Of a DNA stretch of 64,000 bases, positions 54,369 through 63,321 are shown piece by piece. A program made the translations under genes and the position numbers. Where the stretch lies: the NCBI GenBank assembly GCA_002399445.1, contig DHDR01000029.1, positions 5,574-69,573 on the forward strand. Reading direction: 5' to 3'. The notes under the pieces are model-generated. The model did not search any database and was not told the origin of the DNA. It saw only the letters and a list, made by a program, of their open reading frames with translations. Numbering within the stretch: position 1 is the first letter of the stretch; each line of letters starts with the position of its first letter. The DNA is from Ruminococcaceae bacterium UBA4871 (lineage in GTDB: Bacteria > Bacillota > Clostridia > Oscillospirales > Acutalibacteraceae).

Positions 54369-54588
54369 GGCAAGTGTGTGGATTTGCCTTGGCTTTTTTT
54401 ATATCATTTTCCCTTTTATTGACAACAATCAGGTTTTAACGCATGGCTCTATTTTTTCCTTCAGCACGAATAAGCAAATGCTATTCTATCTTTGAATCCG
54501 TTCTTTCATCTGTAATTTCCAAAATAGCTGAATTTTTACTTTTAAAAAAAATGATTTTCAGATATTTTCTGGATTTTATTGACGAAAA

Positions 54589-54617
54589 TGAAAATTCTAT
54601 CTATAATTAAATTACAA
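54589..54617 (+). promoter_or_regulatory. promoter of the EAL gene
   Basis: TTGACG, 17 bases, TATAAT near 54612; near consensus. A leader of about 140 bases with an ATATCCAA/TTGGATAT stem follows; no c-di-GMP aptamer core was seen in it. Confidence 0.65.
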
Positions 54618-54760
54618 GTGAAAATACCAACATAGTGAATTCTATTTGCAATATATCCAATTTGAAACTTCTGAAGATTTGGATATTCAGTATTCTTTTT
54701 ATCCTATTGGCTGCAGCCAGATCCTGCTAAATCTATCATAGACGATAATCGAGGAAAATT

Positions 54761-56113
54761 ATGGATAAGAAAGGTAATACATATGACCACACGATTGATT
54801 CTGCAAACAGTAATCTTGACTGTCCGTTCGTGCACCTGAACGATTATGCTGAGTTCATGAAAAAAAGCCAATCTGTCATACGGAGCCTGACACCTCAAAA
54901 ACATTTTGCCATTCTTTATGCAGATATCACAGATTTCAAGACAATAGACACATTTTACGGTTTTGCAGAAGGAGAACGTATGCTGGAAGCATTTTCAAAT
55001 TTTCTCCGCACCTCAGAAAACATTTTGGTCTGTAACCGCGTATTCTCCGATCACTTCGTTTGCCTGCTTTTTCTGAGACAGAATTCCATGTCAAAAGAAA
55101 AGACGACCTCCTATCGCAAAAAGTTCAACTGGTTTCTTTCGAAACAGCAAATCTACCATCCGGATTGTTACCTGCACATTGCATGTGGGCTGTGTGAATT
55201 AAAGACAGATGACTTGATTCATGCAATCGACCATGCAGATACTGCCAGAAAACGTTCAAAACTGCACAGTGACACAACGGTTGTCTGGTTCGATAAACAA
55301 ATGAATCAGCAGATGCATCTGGAAGAACAAACCGCACATCTGGCGCAAGCTGCTCTGAGGAAAAAGCGATACTGCTTTTTCCTGCAGCCAAAAGTCAATC
55401 TGCATACCGGACAAATTATCGGCGCAGAGGCACTGGCACGCAGCATCACAGAAGATGGGCAGATGATGCTTCCGGATCAGTTCATTCCGTTTCTGGAGCG
55501 CAACGGTTCCATTATTGAGATGGATTACCTAATGTGCCGAAAAGTGTGTGAATACTTGGCCGACAGGATCAGGCAGGGATTGCCAGTCGTGGCCATTTCC
55601 GTTAATCTCTCACGTCTGCATGCTTCTTATGAGAATACAGCAGAAGTTCTGCATGCTATGGTCAGCAGCTACCATATTCCTCCCTATCTGCTGGAATTTG
55701 AACTGACAGAAACGCTGCTTTTAAAAGGATTGAAAAGCATGAAACATTTAATCGATGCTCTCCGCGGCTATGGATATAAAGTCTCAATTGATGATTTTGG
55801 CTCCGGTTATACAGGCACTAACATCTGGCAGGAATTGAATTTTGATATTCTGAAACTGGACAAAAAGTTTTTATCCACTGATCCCAAAGTCAAACAGCGA
55901 AATGATGCACTAATCCCCAACCTGATCAAAATTGCAAACCAGCTGCAGACAACTGTACTTTGCGAAGGGGTCGAAACTGCAGTGCAGTGTAAATACTTGG
56001 AAAAAATGGGCTGCCATCTTGTGCAAGGCTACTATTTTTCTGAACCGGTCCCCTGCAAAACCTTTGATAAGCTACTCGTTCAAAATCACGGTATGGTTCC
56101 CAATTGGCGTTGA
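54761..56113 (+). CDS. EAL-domain c-di-GMP phosphodiesterase with degenerate GGDEF
   Basis: The 450-residue cytoplasmic protein has an N-terminal GGDEF-like domain (about 40-195) whose signature is FSDHF instead of GGDEF, so no cyclase activity is expected; it may serve as a sensor. The C-terminal EAL domain (about 200-445) keeps the catalytic set: GAEALAR, VNLSRLH, ELTETLLL, DDFGSGYT, LDKKF, CEGVET and QGYYFSEP. It should hydrolyse c-di-GMP to pGpG. It stands alone, divergent from rpoB. A link to the c-di-GMP riboswitch at 5287 is plausible but only by the shared messenger. Confidence 0.93.
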   Translation: MDKKGNTYDHTIDSANSNLDCPFVHLNDYAEFMKKSQSVIRSLTPQKHFAILYADITDFKTIDTFYGFAEGERMLEAFSNFLRTSENILVCNRVFSDHFVCLLFLRQNSMSKEKTTSYRKKFNWFLSKQQIYHPDCYLHIACGLCELKTDDLIHAIDHADTARKRSKLHSDTTVVWFDKQMNQQMHLEEQTAHLAQAALRKKRYCFFLQPKVNLHTGQIIGAEALARSITEDGQMMLPDQFIPFLERNGSIIEMDYLMCRKVCEYLADRIRQGLPVVAISVNLSRLHASYENTAEVLHAMVSSYHIPPYLLEFELTETLLLKGLKSMKHLIDALRGYGYKVSIDDFGSGYTGTNIWQELNFDILKLDKKFLSTDPKVKQRNDALIPNLIKIANQLQTTVLCEGVETAVQCKYLEKMGCHLVQGYYFSEPVPCKTFDKLLVQNHGMVPNWR

Positions 56114-56426
56114 CAATCGTTCCTATTCCGTAATTACCGAAAATCTTGACATACCGTCAATTTCCGACTCTGCTTGAAATGTCATCCCGGGCGGAATAGC
56201 TGGATTTAAAGTTTCCAATGGCCAAATGCTGTTCGTCTCCGCCAGCATGTCCATACAGGCGCAGCGGAAACTAGAATTAATCGGAAAGTTAAAGTTTCAT
56301 TTTCATTTTCATTTCCATCGTGCTGACGAAAAACCTATCGAATTGCAAATGTACGCACGAACGATGCGAAACACCAAATGGGGAAATGACACACTCTGCC
56401 GTTTTATTGATATCACAAACCAGTAA
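56114..56426 (+). pseudogene. remnant of a PAS-like sensor domain
   Basis: One frame reads ...ENLDIPSISDSA, then an in-frame TGA (56175), then NVIPGGIAGFKVSNGQ and later ADEKPIELQMYARTM... ending RFIDITNQ. This is the course of PAS domains found in diguanylate cyclase-type proteins. There is no start with a ribosome site, and a run of alternating Phe/His (FHFHFHFH) replaces part of the fold. It is probably left over from a longer signalling gene that followed or was fused to the EAL protein. Confidence 0.55.
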
Positions 56427-56446
56427 AATTCCCACTTATAGATAGA

Positions 56447-56488
56447 AAAGGGTCGCAGTTATCAAAGTGCGGCCCTTTTCCTTTTTGG
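56447..56488. terminator. terminator between EAL/PAS region and rrf2
   Basis: AAAAGGGTCGCA/TGCGGCCCTTTT stem with TCCTTTTT on plus; A-run makes it usable on minus too. Confidence 0.8.
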
Positions 56489-56494
56489 GGAAAG

Positions 56495-56929
56495 TCAGAG
56501 CTGCTGAGGAACCCCATCTGCACTGCCATCTGATGACAGAATATCAGCAAATGTATAAGAACGGAGCTTGTTGCGCACCAGCGCAGTAACCTCATCATAA
56601 ATCTTATGAAAACAACAACTCGTTGTGCTGCCGTGGTCACAGCTATATTCCTGCTGTTGACAGCGGCTGAACATATAAGGCCCTTCTACCGCTTCTATCA
56701 CCTGCAGCAGCGTAATCTCTTTTGGGGGACGTGCTAAAAGATAACCGCCATGTGCGCCTTTGAAGGAAACCACCAGCCCGGATTTCACCAATTTGTGCAG
56801 AATTTTCAGAGTGAAGCGCTGCGTAACACGCGTTTTTTCGGCAATCGTCCGCGCATCGACTCGCTTTTTGGTATGTGCAAGCAACTCCATAATGCATACT
56901 GCATAGTCTGTTTCCAGTGTAATGACCAT
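56495..56929 (-). CDS. Rrf2-family transcription regulator
   Basis: The 144-residue protein has an N-terminal winged helix (VDARTIAEKTRVTQRFTLKILHKLVKSGLV, wing GAHGGYLLA). It carries Cys residues at SRCQQQEYSCDHG...CCFHKIY, in the place where IscR/NsrR-type members bind an Fe-S cluster. It may sense iron-sulphur, NO or redox state; its target is unknown. It lies 13 bases behind rpoD, possibly co-transcribed with it. Confidence 0.9.
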   Translation of the reverse strand: MVITLETDYAVCIMELLAHTKKRVDARTIAEKTRVTQRFTLKILHKLVKSGLVVSFKGAHGGYLLARPPKEITLLQVIEAVEGPYMFSRCQQQEYSCDHGSTTSCCFHKIYDEVTALVRNKLRSYTFADILSSDGSADGVPQQL

Positions 56930-56941
56930 TGATGATGCTCC

Positions 56942-58048
56942 TTAATCCAGAAAATCCTTCAGCTTTTTGCTGCGGCTTGGATGGCGAAGCTTACGCAGAG
57001 CTTTTGCTTCAATCTGGCGAATGCGTTCACGGGTCACATTAAATTCTTTGCCAACTTCCTCTAGTGTACGGGAGCGCCCGTCTTCAAGACCGAAACGAAG
57101 GCGGAGCACCTTTTCCTCACGCGGTGTCAGAGTGTCCAGCACCTCATTGAGCTGTTCCTTAAGCAGCGTATGAGAAGCTGCGTCCTGCGGTGCCGGCGCA
57201 TCATCGTCCGGAATAAAATCGCCGAGATGGCTGTCCTCCTCCTCACCAATTGGTGTTTCCAGAGAAACTGGTTCCTGTGCAACCCGCAGGATTTCCCGCA
57301 CTTTGTCCACTGACATATCCAACTCGTCGCTAATCTCATCCGCAGAGGGTTCATGTCCATTTGTATGCAAGAGCTGACTGGAAACCTTTTTGACCTTATT
57401 AATCGTTTCCACCATGTGCACCGGAATCCGAATCGTACGCGCCTGGTCAGCGATTGCACGTGTAATTGCCTGACGAATCCACCACGTCGCATAGGTGGAA
57501 AATTTGAATCCCTTGGTGTAGTCAAACTTTTCGACTGCTTTAATCAAACCGAGATTTCCTTCCTGAATCAGGTCGAGAAACTGCATGCCGCGGCCAAGGT
57601 ACCGCTTGGCAATGCTGACAACTAAACGCAGATTTGCCTCAGCCAAACGCTTTTTTGCTTCTTCATCGCCATTTTTAATACGCACTGCATAGTCAATTTC
57701 TTCTTCCGGTGTCAGCAGCGAAACCCGCCCAATCTCCTTTAAATAAACTTTGACCGGATCATCAATCGCAACTCCCTCTGTATTGACAGCGGCGTCCAAT
57801 CCTTCATCTTCACCATTCTTTGATTCATGAACCTGCAGGTCATTAATCATCTCGTTGCCAAGGTCATCCACGATGTCAACGCCCTGCTCCTCCAGCAAAT
57901 CGTAAAATTTCTCAATTTGTTCCGGTTCAAAGTCGAGTTCTCCAATTGCATCAAGAATCTCTTTTGTAGAAAGCGAGCCTTTTGTTTTGCCCTGTTCAAT
58001 CAGGTCATGTATCACTGTCTTTTTATCTGGTGTGGCTGGCGCTGCCAT
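56942..58048 (-). CDS. rpoD: RNA polymerase primary sigma factor
   Basis: The 368-residue sigma-70 (SigA) has region 1.1 near the start, region 2 with KGFKFSTYATWWIRQAI, region 3 and region 4.2 with VTRERIRQIEAKALRKLRHP. It recognises -35/-10 promoters of the type seen across this window. It lies 11 bases behind dnaG in the conserved macromolecular synthesis order. Confidence 0.98.
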   Translation of the reverse strand: MAAPATPDKKTVIHDLIEQGKTKGSLSTKEILDAIGELDFEPEQIEKFYDLLEEQGVDIVDDLGNEMINDLQVHESKNGEDEGLDAAVNTEGVAIDDPVKVYLKEIGRVSLLTPEEEIDYAVRIKNGDEEAKKRLAEANLRLVVSIAKRYLGRGMQFLDLIQEGNLGLIKAVEKFDYTKGFKFSTYATWWIRQAITRAIADQARTIRIPVHMVETINKVKKVSSQLLHTNGHEPSADEISDELDMSVDKVREILRVAQEPVSLETPIGEEEDSHLGDFIPDDDAPAPQDAASHTLLKEQLNEVLDTLTPREEKVLRLRFGLEDGRSRTLEEVGKEFNVTRERIRQIEAKALRKLRHPSRSKKLKDFLD

Positions 58049-58059
58049 GCAAAATCCCC

Positions 58060-59820
58060 CTATTTCTTTATCTCACGCAGTTTCGGCAGGTAGTCATGTT
58101 GAATTTCTTCAGCACTGCTGGCCCGCAGATTCTGCTTCTCATTTTCCTCAACCAAAATACGAATACAGGAATCTATTTCCTGCTTTCCGGTCGGTTTTCC
58201 ACTGTGCCTTGCACAATATCCGGCAATAACTCCCATTTCTTCCGCCGTCAAACTGCCGCTGAGATCTGTAAGGTTTCCTACCTTGTCATCTTTCATTTTG
58301 CCCACGATTTTCGCATATACACGGCGATTAAAGGCTGTAATGAACATTTTGGGATCTAAATTTGCAATTATATACGCGGAATTTTCAGGATAATCGATCA
58401 TTGCACCCAAAAGTATCTCCTCAGCGCGTGCTGCGCGGAGATTCTGCTGTTTTTCCGGGTTGACTTTACTCTGCGCACCGGTTACTTGCCGGCGAAAATT
58501 TCTAAACTCCTTTTTTTTCTGAAAATGTCCTTTCTTCTTCCGTATGCTGTTTACTTGCTGAATAACCGACCCACGCTGCACATTTGCTTCCTCAGCAAGC
58601 TTCCCCGCATAAACATCGCGCTCAAGATCATTTTCCAGTCCTGCCAACACCTCGGCGGCGGCATGTAAATAACGAATTTTCCCCTCCGGTGTCTGGAGAG
58701 AAATGCTGCTCTTTAATTTTGCCAGCTGATATTCCACATCATTGCCGCAACTGTCCAAAAGCTGCTGGAATCGTGCATGTCCATTTTCACCATGCGAGCG
58801 GATGAATTCATCCGGATCTTTTCCATCCGGCACAACTAGGATATGGACCAAAAGTCCTGCTTCCCGCAAAAGCGGAATGCTTCTGGAGGCTGCTTTCTGG
58901 CCGGCTTCATCTGCATCGTAAGAGGTAATTACCTCTTTTGTGTAATGCGCAATTAATCGAGCCTGTTCCGGTGTCAATGCTGTACCAAGCCCTGCTACCG
59001 CATTGGGAAAGCCTGCTTGATGCAAAGCAATGACATCCATATAGCCTTCACATAAAATCAGAGATTTGTCCGCTGCATCTTTGGCAAAATTCAAAGCAAA
59101 GAGATTGCGGCCTTTGCTGAAAACCGGCGTATCACTGGTATTTAAATATTTCGGCTCTTCTTTTCCAAGTACCCGCCCACCAAATGCGATCACATTCCCA
59201 CGCAAATCAATAATTGGAAACATTACGCGGTTATGAAAGCGGTCCACTGGATGGCCGTTCCGGCTGGAAAAGGCCACATTTGCCTGTATCATTTCCTGAG
59301 CCGAAAATCCTTTTTTCCCCAAATAATCGACCAGTGCAAAACGGGAAGGCGGCGCATAACCTAAGCCGAAATGACTGATGGTCTTCCGGAGTAAACCACG
59401 CTGTTCAAAATACTCACGTCCCGTTTTCCCCTGTTCAGAAAGCAGGACCGCATGGTAAAACCGTGCGGCTTCCCGATTCAGCGCATACAAACGAATGCGT
59501 AATTTTGCAAGGCCGCGGTCCTCTTCACTTTCCGGTACGGTCATTCCTGCTCTCTGTGCCAGTGTACGTACTGCTTCCCTATAATCCAAATTGCTGATTT
59601 TTTCAATAAAGGTAATGGCATCGCCGCCTGCACCGCATCCAAAGCAGTAAAATGAATTATTATCCGGATAAACCGTAAAAGACGGTGTTTTTTCGCTGTG
59701 AAATGGACACAGACCAACGAAGGTGCGGCCGCGCCGTTTCAGGTTGACATAGTCAGAAACGACCTCTTCAATACCGTTGCGCGCTTTCAGCTCCTCTATA
59801 AATTCCTGCGGAAGCGGCAT
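58060..59820 (-). CDS. dnaG: DNA primase
   Basis: The 586-residue primase has a CHC2 zinc finger (CPFHSEKTPSF and FYCFGCG), the N-terminal RNA polymerase domain, the Toprim domain (LCEGYMDVIALHQ and SYDADEAG) and a C-terminal helicase-interaction domain. It lays RNA primers for the replication fork. It lies about 50 bases behind dgt. Confidence 0.98.
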   Translation of the reverse strand: MPLPQEFIEELKARNGIEEVVSDYVNLKRRGRTFVGLCPFHSEKTPSFTVYPDNNSFYCFGCGAGGDAITFIEKISNLDYREAVRTLAQRAGMTVPESEEDRGLAKLRIRLYALNREAARFYHAVLLSEQGKTGREYFEQRGLLRKTISHFGLGYAPPSRFALVDYLGKKGFSAQEMIQANVAFSSRNGHPVDRFHNRVMFPIIDLRGNVIAFGGRVLGKEEPKYLNTSDTPVFSKGRNLFALNFAKDAADKSLILCEGYMDVIALHQAGFPNAVAGLGTALTPEQARLIAHYTKEVITSYDADEAGQKAASRSIPLLREAGLLVHILVVPDGKDPDEFIRSHGENGHARFQQLLDSCGNDVEYQLAKLKSSISLQTPEGKIRYLHAAAEVLAGLENDLERDVYAGKLAEEANVQRGSVIQQVNSIRKKKGHFQKKKEFRNFRRQVTGAQSKVNPEKQQNLRAARAEEILLGAMIDYPENSAYIIANLDPKMFITAFNRRVYAKIVGKMKDDKVGNLTDLSGSLTAEEMGVIAGYCARHSGKPTGKQEIDSCIRILVEENEKQNLRASSAEEIQHDYLPKLREIKK

Positions 59821-59871
59821 CTATTTTCCTCCTTTCCGCATTTCATTTTTCGATTTTTCCAACTTACCTGA

Positions 59872-60894
59872 TTACATTGCGTTCCATGCATGCGGTACAT
59901 AAACACGCTCAAAAAGTTTTACCGCATAGGGGTCTGTCATCCCCGCAATATAATCGACTGCTGCGCGGCGTATCCCGTCTTGTTCTGCGACTTTGCGGTC
60001 ATCCTCCGGTAAATTCTGTGGAGATAACGCATATTCATAAAGCTTTTCAATCACAAGCGGTACTTTTACTTCTTCCGACTTTGCCTGCGGATTAACATAC
60101 ACGGATTGATACATAAAAGTGTGCAAAGCATCGAAAGCCTCCTGTATTGGCTCATCCATGCGGATCCATCCGTCCGTACTGTTACGGACAACCGAACGGA
60201 CCAAACAGTCAATCCGCTCACTTTTGGAGTGCCCGAGAACAGCCGTAATATCCTTTGGCAGGTCATTTTCCCGAAGGATGCCTGCGCGCTCGGAATCATC
60301 AATATCATGATTTATGTACGCAATGCGGTCAGCTACACGAACAATACGCCCTTCCGGAGTAGATGCCTGCTTTCCGGTTGTATGGCATAAGATTCCATTC
60401 CGTACTTCGGCAGTCAGATTTAGTCCCTTCCCGCTTTTTTCAAGCCGCTCCACAATTCGTACACTCTGCTCATAGTGGTGGAATGCATTGCTTCCATCCT
60501 CCAGCGGGTGCATACGGCAAATTTCATCCAACGCATGTTCACCTGCATGGCCAAACGGCGTATGTCCAAGGTCATGGCCAAGTGAAATTGCCTCCGTTAA
60601 ATCTTCATTGAACCGCAGACAGCGGGCAATCGTCCGGGCAATCTGGGAAACTTCCAAGGTATGTGTCAGCCGTGTACGATAATGATCTCCTTCCGGAGAA
60701 AGGAACACCTGCGTTTTCCGTTTCAGTCTTCGGAATGACTTGCAATGAATAATCCGGTCCCTATCGTGCTGAAAAGCAGTACGCAGATCATCTTCTTCCT
60801 CTGGAAACTGGCGTCCTGCAGTATCGCAGGCATGGGTAGCCAGCTTAGAAAGTGTCATCTGTTCAATTTCTTCTGTCCTTTCACGGATATTCAC
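59872..60894 (-). CDS. dgt: deoxyguanosinetriphosphate triphosphohydrolase-like HD protein
   Basis: The protein of about 340 residues has the HD-domain metal site: RTRLTHTLEVSQIA, GHDLGHTPFGHAGE and later AYINHDIDDS. Such proteins hydrolyse dNTPs to nucleoside and triphosphate; the clostridial group is often annotated as dGTPase-like without biochemical proof. GTG 60894 is preferred (AGAGG six bases upstream); an upstream ATG at 60951 would add 19 residues of atypical composition. First gene of the dgt-dnaG-rpoD group. Confidence 0.9.
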   Translation of the reverse strand: MNIRERTEEIEQMTLSKLATHACDTAGRQFPEEEDDLRTAFQHDRDRIIHCKSFRRLKRKTQVFLSPEGDHYRTRLTHTLEVSQIARTIARCLRFNEDLTEAISLGHDLGHTPFGHAGEHALDEICRMHPLEDGSNAFHHYEQSVRIVERLEKSGKGLNLTAEVRNGILCHTTGKQASTPEGRIVRVADRIAYINHDIDDSERAGILRENDLPKDITAVLGHSKSERIDCLVRSVVRNSTDGWIRMDEPIQEAFDALHTFMYQSVYVNPQAKSEEVKVPLVIEKLYEYALSPQNLPEDDRKVAEQDGIRRAAVDYIAGMTDPYAVKLFERVYVPHAWNAM

Positions 60895-61037
60895 GCAATC
60901 CCTCTTTTCTTTGCCGTAAGCGAAGTTCCTGCAAAGGCATTCAAAATTCAAGGAATTTTTACTTTATAATTATTAATACGCAAAAAAAGCACTTTTCCCT
61001 GCAAACTTTCAAAATAAACTTAAGATTAATTGATCTA

Positions 61038-61682
61038 TCATTTCTGTTTCTGCCCGACAGAAACTTCCATAGGGAAAAAAGTTTCTCCTAAAATCTTTGG
61101 TTTCACACCGCCGGCCGTTGCATCCGCAAGCGCATTTTCTAATTTCGGCAGGTTTCCTGATTCCATATGGAACTGCAGCGTCACTTTTTCGGCAAAAGAA
61201 GTTTCATCTACTGCTGCACCGTGTTCCGGCAAAAGAGCCGCAACCTTTCCATACTGATTGTAAGGACAGTGCACCTGCAGCATCAAGCAGGGTTTCATAC
61301 AGACAATTCCAGCTGCCTCCAATGCAAGAGAGGCCCCATGCGTGTAAGCACGCACCAGTCCGCCGGTTCCCAGCAGGATACCACCGAAATAGCGTGTAAC
61401 GGTTACGGCCGCATCTGTAACCCCAGATTTCAGCAAAACATTCAATGCCGGTACGCCTGCTGTACCCTGCGGCTCACCATCATCCGAGCAGTGCTGCTCT
61501 CCGGAACGGAGCACATAGGCCGAAACCGTATGTTTTGCATCCCAATACTGTTTTTTCACACGGGTAATAAACGCCGCCGCTTCCTTCTGTGTATGTACCG
61601 GAACAGCGGTGCCGATAAAACGCGACTTTTTTTCCGTAAACTCATTCAGGCCCTCTGCTTTGAGGGTATCATATTCCGTCAT
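61038..61682 (-). CDS. IMPACT / YigZ family protein
   Basis: The 214-residue protein has the IMPACT domain signatures KKSRFIGTAVPV, DAKHTVSAYVLRSG, CSDDGEPQGTAGVP and VTRYFGGILLGTGGLVRAY. The C-terminal ferredoxin-like DUF1949 domain follows. Members bind nucleic acid or ribosomes in other bacteria; the role is not settled. It stands alone after the rpmE terminator. Confidence 0.92.
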   Translation of the reverse strand: MTEYDTLKAEGLNEFTEKKSRFIGTAVPVHTQKEAAAFITRVKKQYWDAKHTVSAYVLRSGEQHCSDDGEPQGTAGVPALNVLLKSGVTDAAVTVTRYFGGILLGTGGLVRAYTHGASLALEAAGIVCMKPCLMLQVHCPYNQYGKVAALLPEHGAAVDETSFAEKVTLQFHMESGNLPKLENALADATAGGVKPKILGETFFPMEVSVGQKQK

Positions 61683-61709
61683 AGGATAATCTCTCCTTCA
61701 AAGGAAAAA

Positions 61710-61760
61710 GAAAGGGCTGCTGCAGAGTAAGACTTTTCAGCCCTCTCATGCAGCAGTCCC
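61710..61760 (-). terminator. terminator between rpmE and the IMPACT gene
   Basis: GGGACTGCTGCA/TGCAGCAGCCC long stem followed by TTTCTTTTT on the minus strand. Confidence 0.75.
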
Positions 61761-61782
61761 TACATTCCAGAGAAAAGCAAAA

Positions 61783-61989
61783 TTACTTTGACATGTCGCC
61801 ATAACGCTTTTTGAACATATCAACACGGCCGCTGCTGTCTACCAGTTTCTGTTTGCCAGTAAAAAACGGATGGCACTTAGAGCAGATTTCAACGCGGATA
61901 TTTTGCTTGGTAGAACGAGTTTTAATCACATTGCCGCAGGCACATGTGATGGTTGCGTCCTTATACTCAGGATGGATACCTTTTTTCAT
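61783..61989 (-). CDS. rpmE: 50S ribosomal protein L31 (zinc-binding type)
   Basis: The 68-residue protein starts MKKGIHPEYKDATITCACG and has the C+ zinc set (CACG and CSKCHPFF). It ends with the basic FKKRYG. ATG 61989 is used with a GAGGTGA-type site upstream; the longer frame adds an unlikely extension. The presence of the Cys motif marks the zinc-dependent form of L31. Confidence 0.96.
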   Translation of the reverse strand: MKKGIHPEYKDATITCACGNVIKTRSTKQNIRVEICSKCHPFFTGKQKLVDSSGRVDMFKKRYGDMSK

Positions 61990-62127
61990 GGGATTGTCAC
62001 CTCTTTCAGCAAATGCTGCAGCATACGGCCCGGCCTGCTGACTGCCAAAATGCAGAACAGCCCGATCGGACTCTAAACATACGTATTTTATCATAATTCA
62101 GAATAAAAAGCAAGTTTTTTATAAGAT

Positions 62128-62931
62128 TCAGTTGTTGATTTGCTGATTCTTTTTATAAACGGCATATTCTTCCAGGCAGAGTCCCAACCGGCGCATCGTC
62201 TGCGCATTATAAGTCCCAACATAACGAAAATGGGAGGGATTATTTTTAAGGCCGGTGTAGCCCTCTTTTTCATCAGCATATCTGCGTACAAATCCATAAT
62301 CCACACAGTGGTTCAGCAGCCAGTGATAGCCATCCGAAGCGAGAAAAGTGGAATCCGAAGGAAAAGTAACTGCCATTCCGGTCTGATTTTCGCTAAAGCC
62401 TCCCGGCGGCACTATTGCTTCTGCTTCACTTTCTGCAATGGCACGCGTTTTCCCGTTATTTTTCATTAATTCCTGAATTTTCTGCTGGTATCGTTTTTCC
62501 TGTGTACTAGCATCCACATACCCTTCAGCCGGCTGAAGGGTGTAGCCAGCTGCTTTCGCATCTGTCAGCATTTTTTTCAGCGCTGGTAAAATCCGTTTGT
62601 CCACTTGAATGCCACCAAAGCTGGTGAGCTGCACCGTAAAGCTGCTGCTAATCTGTTTATTCGGCGATACAACAGTCAGTGCCCACGCATCATCTGGAAT
62701 TGGCAAAAGGACATCTTCCTGAGACGAAGGGATACTGGATGCTGACGATTTTCCACTGCCCGCAGGCGCAGAATGGACAGTACGCCACGTAAAGGATCCA
62801 AGCAGTGCTACCAACAACAGAATGCCAACCAGCAGGACCGTCATCCAACGCCGGAGCCGATGTATACTGCCAATTTCCTTTTGAGAAACATCTAGATCTG
62901 TCAGGATTCGCTCCTGACGATGTATATTCAT
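62128..62931 (-). CDS. membrane-anchored VanY-like protein without metal ligands
   Basis: The 267-residue protein has a cytoplasmic N-terminus, one membrane helix (about 30-47), a Ser-rich linker and a D-Ala-D-Ala carboxypeptidase (VanY, M15B) domain. The usual zinc motif SxHxxGxAxD reads SENQTGMAVT, so His is Asn (N182) and Asp is Thr (T189). The usual EPWHFRYVG reads NPSHFRYVG, losing the catalytic Glu but keeping one His (H234). Peptidase activity is therefore unlikely; it may bind wall peptide without cutting. ATG 62931 is chosen (AGAGGGAA upstream). Confidence 0.8.
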   Translation of the reverse strand: MNIHRQERILTDLDVSQKEIGSIHRLRRWMTVLLVGILLLVALLGSFTWRTVHSAPAGSGKSSASSIPSSQEDVLLPIPDDAWALTVVSPNKQISSSFTVQLTSFGGIQVDKRILPALKKMLTDAKAAGYTLQPAEGYVDASTQEKRYQQKIQELMKNNGKTRAIAESEAEAIVPPGGFSENQTGMAVTFPSDSTFLASDGYHWLLNHCVDYGFVRRYADEKEGYTGLKNNPSHFRYVGTYNAQTMRRLGLCLEEYAVYKKNQQINN

Positions 62932-63321
62932 ATCATTCCCTCTTATCTGAATGTTCATCTCATATTTCGCATGAAAAGCAATCACTCTTTGACAAGCCTA
63001 TGATTATACTCTCCATAAAGCCACAAATTCCACTTTTCATTTTAAGTCAGCTTTCGTAACTTTGCAAGGTATTTTCTTTGAATCGAATCCTATAACATTA
63101 TAATTTTATAAATCCTTTCTGTTTAAAAAATAATCATTGCTTTTCAACATGATTTGCGGTACAATTTAAATTGAATGCATAAAATGCTTTCAAAGAAAAC
63201 TTTATTCCCTGCAAAATTTGCTTATTAACAAAAATCTAGACAGAAATTGAGATCAAAATGCGGTGAATGATGTTTAGAAAAACAATATTTGTACCCACAT
63301 AGAATCGAGGTCATTTCCTAT
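62932..63321. other. intergenic region before pyk
   Basis: Apart from the pyk promoter (63137-63165) it holds the leader of the VanY-like gene. No gene or known RNA is seen in the AT-rich 63000-63250 part. Confidence 0.45.
63137..63165 (+). promoter_or_regulatory. promoter of pyk
   Basis: TTGCTT (63137-63142), 17-base spacer, TACAAT (63160-63165), about 155 bases before the pyk ATG. Confidence 0.6.

Larger units (their letters stand above)
54192..54760. other. intergenic region between rpoB and the EAL gene
   Basis: It holds the rpoBC promoter and leader, an AAGGCAA/TTGCCTT stem with T-run (54366-54405), the EAL gene promoter and an ATATCCAA/TTGGATAT stem (54653-54686) in its leader. No gene is seen. 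Confidence 0.5.
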
